From the NCBI GenBank assembly GCA_002360495.1, contig DEQO01000106.1, positions 1-24,919 on the forward strand: a stretch of DNA of 24,919 bases, given 5' to 3'. The notes beneath the pieces were generated by a model. The model was not told the origin of the DNA and did not search any database. It saw nothing but the letters and a program-made list of their open reading frames with translations. The DNA comes from Flavobacteriales bacterium UBA3364. GTDB taxonomy: Bacteria > Bacteroidota > Bacteroidia > Flavobacteriales_F > PHOS-HE28. Shown here one piece after another: positions 23,112 through 24,919 of the stretch; the first letter of the stretch is position 1, and each line of letters begins with the position of its first letter. The position numbers and the translations under genes are program-made.

Positions 23112-24485
23112 TTGCGCGATCCGACGGACCCGCTGGGGCATGGTTCGAAGAATGCATCTTTGTTGCACCCCATTCCGAACCGCGTGCTGCTGTCCAAAAG
23201 GAAACTGATCAACACCCTCTTCCTGCTGTCCTTCCCGTTCTATGGGATCGGCATGTATCTGGGGATCAAGGCCAGCGCTTCCTTCGGTACGCTGTTCGCG
23301 GTGGCGCCGTTCATTCTTATCCTGCTGGTCCATGGGTTGGACCTCGTCTATCGCCGACAGGTACGGAACATGGTGACCGGTGCCTACTGGGTGGGCCTGT
23401 TGTTCCTGCTCACGTTGGTCTGGTCCTTTTGGAAGGCGCAATCCGAGGGTTTCCCCAGCCTGCAGACCGGCAACACCTTCGCGTTCACGATCATGTTCCT
23501 CGTGCCCTTCCATGCGGCCATCGTTGTGCATATCAGGAACCGCGACCAGCCGGATTTCGATTTCTCGTTGCTCCTGTTGAAGAGCCTGTCCATCCTGGTC
23601 TTTGTCAATATACTGGGCTACGCGGCAGGGCTCCAGAACGTGGTACATCGCATCGAGGGAAGGATCAACCTGCCCTTCCTGCTGGGCATCTATGACGCGG
23701 CACACCTCCTGGCGATCATCAACCTCATGTTGCTGTTCTACATGAAGGACTTCGCACGCAAGCCGTACCGGTTCATGTTGCTGTTCGGTTTCTACATGGT
23801 GAACATGGCCATCATGATCAGCGTGAACAGTCGATTGTCCTTCATGACCTTCCTCCTGCTCACCGGGCTCTTCTTCTTCAAGTCCATCGGCAAGGCGCGG
23901 TTGGTCTTTCCCATTTCGCTTTTCGTCATGCCCTTGCTCGTGAATTTCGCGCTGTTCATCTATTGGGTGCTCACCCTGCCGTTCATGACGGCTATCGTGT
24001 CGCGTGTGGACAAGGCGGACGTCACCACGTTCAACAACAGGACCACGGTGTGGGATGTAGGGTGGGCCTGGTTGGAGAACGACCGCAGTGGCCTGCTCCT
24101 GGGGCATGGTTACCAAGGCCAGTACAAATTGGACGGCTGGGACCATATAGCAGAGGTGTTCAACACGCGCAATGCCACCAACGTGCACATGCATAGCACC
24201 TTCATGCAGACGTTGATAGGTCAGGGCATAGTCGGCTATGGCCTGTTCCTGGTGGTCATGTGGCAACTGGTCCGCTACTTCCGTAGTTCGTACCTCGAAG
24301 GCCGGCAGGAGGCTCCATTGTTCGCCATGGTCGTTTACTTGCTGTTCATCCTGCAGATCGACATCGTATGCTACGGCAACGATTTCGGGAACGCGCTGAC
24401 CTTTTGCTTGTTCGCGATGGTCGTGATGGACCCGAAGTACATTTCCAGGAAGCCGAGGGCCCTGGACGGCACCATCATGGAGTGA
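23112..24485 (+). CDS. O-antigen polymerase/ligase family membrane protein (Wzy/WaaL-like)
   Basis: A multi-pass membrane protein of about 457 residues, with 10-12 hydrophobic helices. The large loop near residues 300-370 carries the Wzy_C type pattern: 'NNRTTVWDVGWAW', 'LLLGHGYQG' and 'HMHSTFMQTLIGQGIVGYGLF', where Arg, His and Gly residues are family hallmarks. It should polymerise repeat units in the periplasm (or ligate them). No ATG is near the N-terminus; TTG at 23112 is used here, 18 bases after the previous stop, but TTG codons at 23160 or 23163 or a GTG shortly after are as good. It is the last plus-strand gene; its stop is only 6 bases from the convergent neighbour's stop, with no terminator seen between. 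Confidence 0.87.
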   Translation: MRDPTDPLGHGSKNASLLHPIPNRVLLSKRKLINTLFLLSFPFYGIGMYLGIKASASFGTLFAVAPFILILLVHGLDLVYRRQVRNMVTGAYWVGLLFLLTLVWSFWKAQSEGFPSLQTGNTFAFTIMFLVPFHAAIVVHIRNRDQPDFDFSLLLLKSLSILVFVNILGYAAGLQNVVHRIEGRINLPFLLGIYDAAHLLAIINLMLLFYMKDFARKPYRFMLLFGFYMVNMAIMISVNSRLSFMTFLLLTGLFFFKSIGKARLVFPISLFVMPLLVNFALFIYWVLTLPFMTAIVSRVDKADVTTFNNRTTVWDVGWAWLENDRSGLLLGHGYQGQYKLDGWDHIAEVFNTRNATNVHMHSTFMQTLIGQGIVGYGLFLVVMWQLVRYFRSSYLEGRQEAPLFAMVVYLLFILQIDIVCYGNDFGNALTFCLFAMVVMDPKYISRKPRALDGTIME

Positions 24486-24491
24486 CTTCGC

Positions 24492-24919
24492 CTACTGGAC
24501 GACCAGGCGGTGTCGACGCACACCGTTCCTGTTGCGCAGGCTGATGACGTAGTGGCCGGCGGTCAATTCGGAACCCAGGGGGATCTCCATTGAGCCAGCG
24601 GCCATGCGTGACCGGGCGATGCTTCGGCCACCGGCGTCGAGGACCTCGACCTCGGTATCCAAGGGAACGGCCTGGGTCATGTGGAGCGGAGAGCCCATAC
24701 GCAATGGGTTCGGATAGGGTAACGCGGTATCCTCTGTTACGGCCTCCTCTTCAACGGTCGTCGTCAGCCCGCAAACGCTTCCAGCTTCCTTGGCAAGAAC
24801 AATGGAACCCCACGCCTGGACCGTGATGGATCCCGAATGAAGTGCCCCGAGCACGTCGCGCCAGCAACCGGTCAATGGTACCTCGACCGCGACATTTGAT
24901 GGGCCGCTCGCGCGGCCGG
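24492..24919 (-). CDS. C-terminal end of a T9SS-exported protein (5' part off the window)
   Basis: The frame is open from the right edge (no start in the window), with 142 codons visible. The last about 85 residues are a T9SS type A sorting domain ('LPYPNPLRMGSPLHM', 'VPLDTEVEVLDAGGRSIA', 'LTAGHYVISLRN', ending RLVVQ). The preceding segment ('VPLTGCWRDVLGALHSGSITVQAWGSIVLAKE') resembles the closing beta-domain of some glycoside hydrolases such as GH13 enzymes, where a 'W-D-x-L' turn and a final '(W)xSxVL' strand occur; this is a guess from pattern. It converges with the polysaccharide operon. Confidence 0.8.
   Translation of the reverse strand, partial: GRASGPSNVAVEVPLTGCWRDVLGALHSGSITVQAWGSIVLAKEAGSVCGLTTTVEEEAVTEDTALPYPNPLRMGSPLHMTQAVPLDTEVEVLDAGGRSIARSRMAAGSMEIPLGSELTAGHYVISLRNRNGVRRHRLVVQ

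Noticed and set aside
22557..24266. A 569-codon minus-strand frame opposite the glycosyltransferase and Wzy-like genes
   Set aside because: Low-complexity composition (Glu, Gln, His) with no recognisable domain; it lies entirely over well-supported genes.

Overview
The window looks like a chromosomal piece of a fairly GC-rich member of the Bacteroidota, probably Flavobacteriales or a relative. Three secreted proteins end in type IX secretion (T9SS) sorting domains. Bacteroidota-type -7 promoter elements (TAnnTTTG) are present, Shine-Dalgarno sites are mostly absent, and several family types (DUF3347 with HMA, HYC_CC_PP-like proteins, AraC with an N-terminal HMA) are typical of that phylum. 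The species cannot be named from the sequence alone.

Region 1 (1-12266, all minus strand) is a copper and heavy-metal homeostasis block. Read in the direction of transcription (right to left) it holds: a small Cys-rich HYC_CC_PP-like protein; a T9SS-targeted multicopper oxidase; a T9SS-targeted thioredoxin-fold protein with a CQPC motif; an AraC-type regulator with its own HMA-like CxxC domain; a stand-alone tandem HMA protein; a CopA-type Cu(+) P1B-ATPase; an HMA-DUF3347 lipoprotein; a small periplasmic HMA protein; and a multicopper oxidase fused to a C-terminal beta-barrel-like region. After a new promoter come a His-rich small protein and the N-terminal 466 residues of a CusA/CzcA RND pump, which is cut by the window edge. 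The likely logic is this: the ATPase exports Cu(I) from the cytoplasm, HMA proteins pass it on, the oxidases convert Cu(I) to Cu(II) in the periplasm or at the surface, and the RND pump expels metal across the outer membrane.

Region 2 (about 12.4-17.1 kb, genes all minus strand) looks like a small integrated mobile element. It has a tyrosine recombinase with a full catalytic set, an excisionase/MerR-type HTH protein, a protein in which I can read all three motifs of a rolling-circle HUH endonuclease, and two genes I do not recognise. Its upstream flank is AT-rich and carries short direct repeats. No tRNA or convincing att repeat was found.

Region 3 (about 17.1-17.6 kb) has no convincing protein gene but is full of structure. 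A foldable RNA ends in a strong plus-strand intrinsic terminator, two further terminator-like hairpins follow at roughly 100-base intervals, and then comes a 9-bp inverted repeat wrapped around a -7 promoter element.

Region 4 (17615-24485, plus strand) is a Wzx/Wzy-type exopolysaccharide or capsule operon: Wza-like export lipoprotein, Wzc-like co-polymerase/tyrosine kinase, Wzx flippase, glycosyltransferase and Wzy-like polymerase/ligase. A convergent minus-strand gene (24492 to the right edge) gives only the C-terminus of another T9SS cargo protein.
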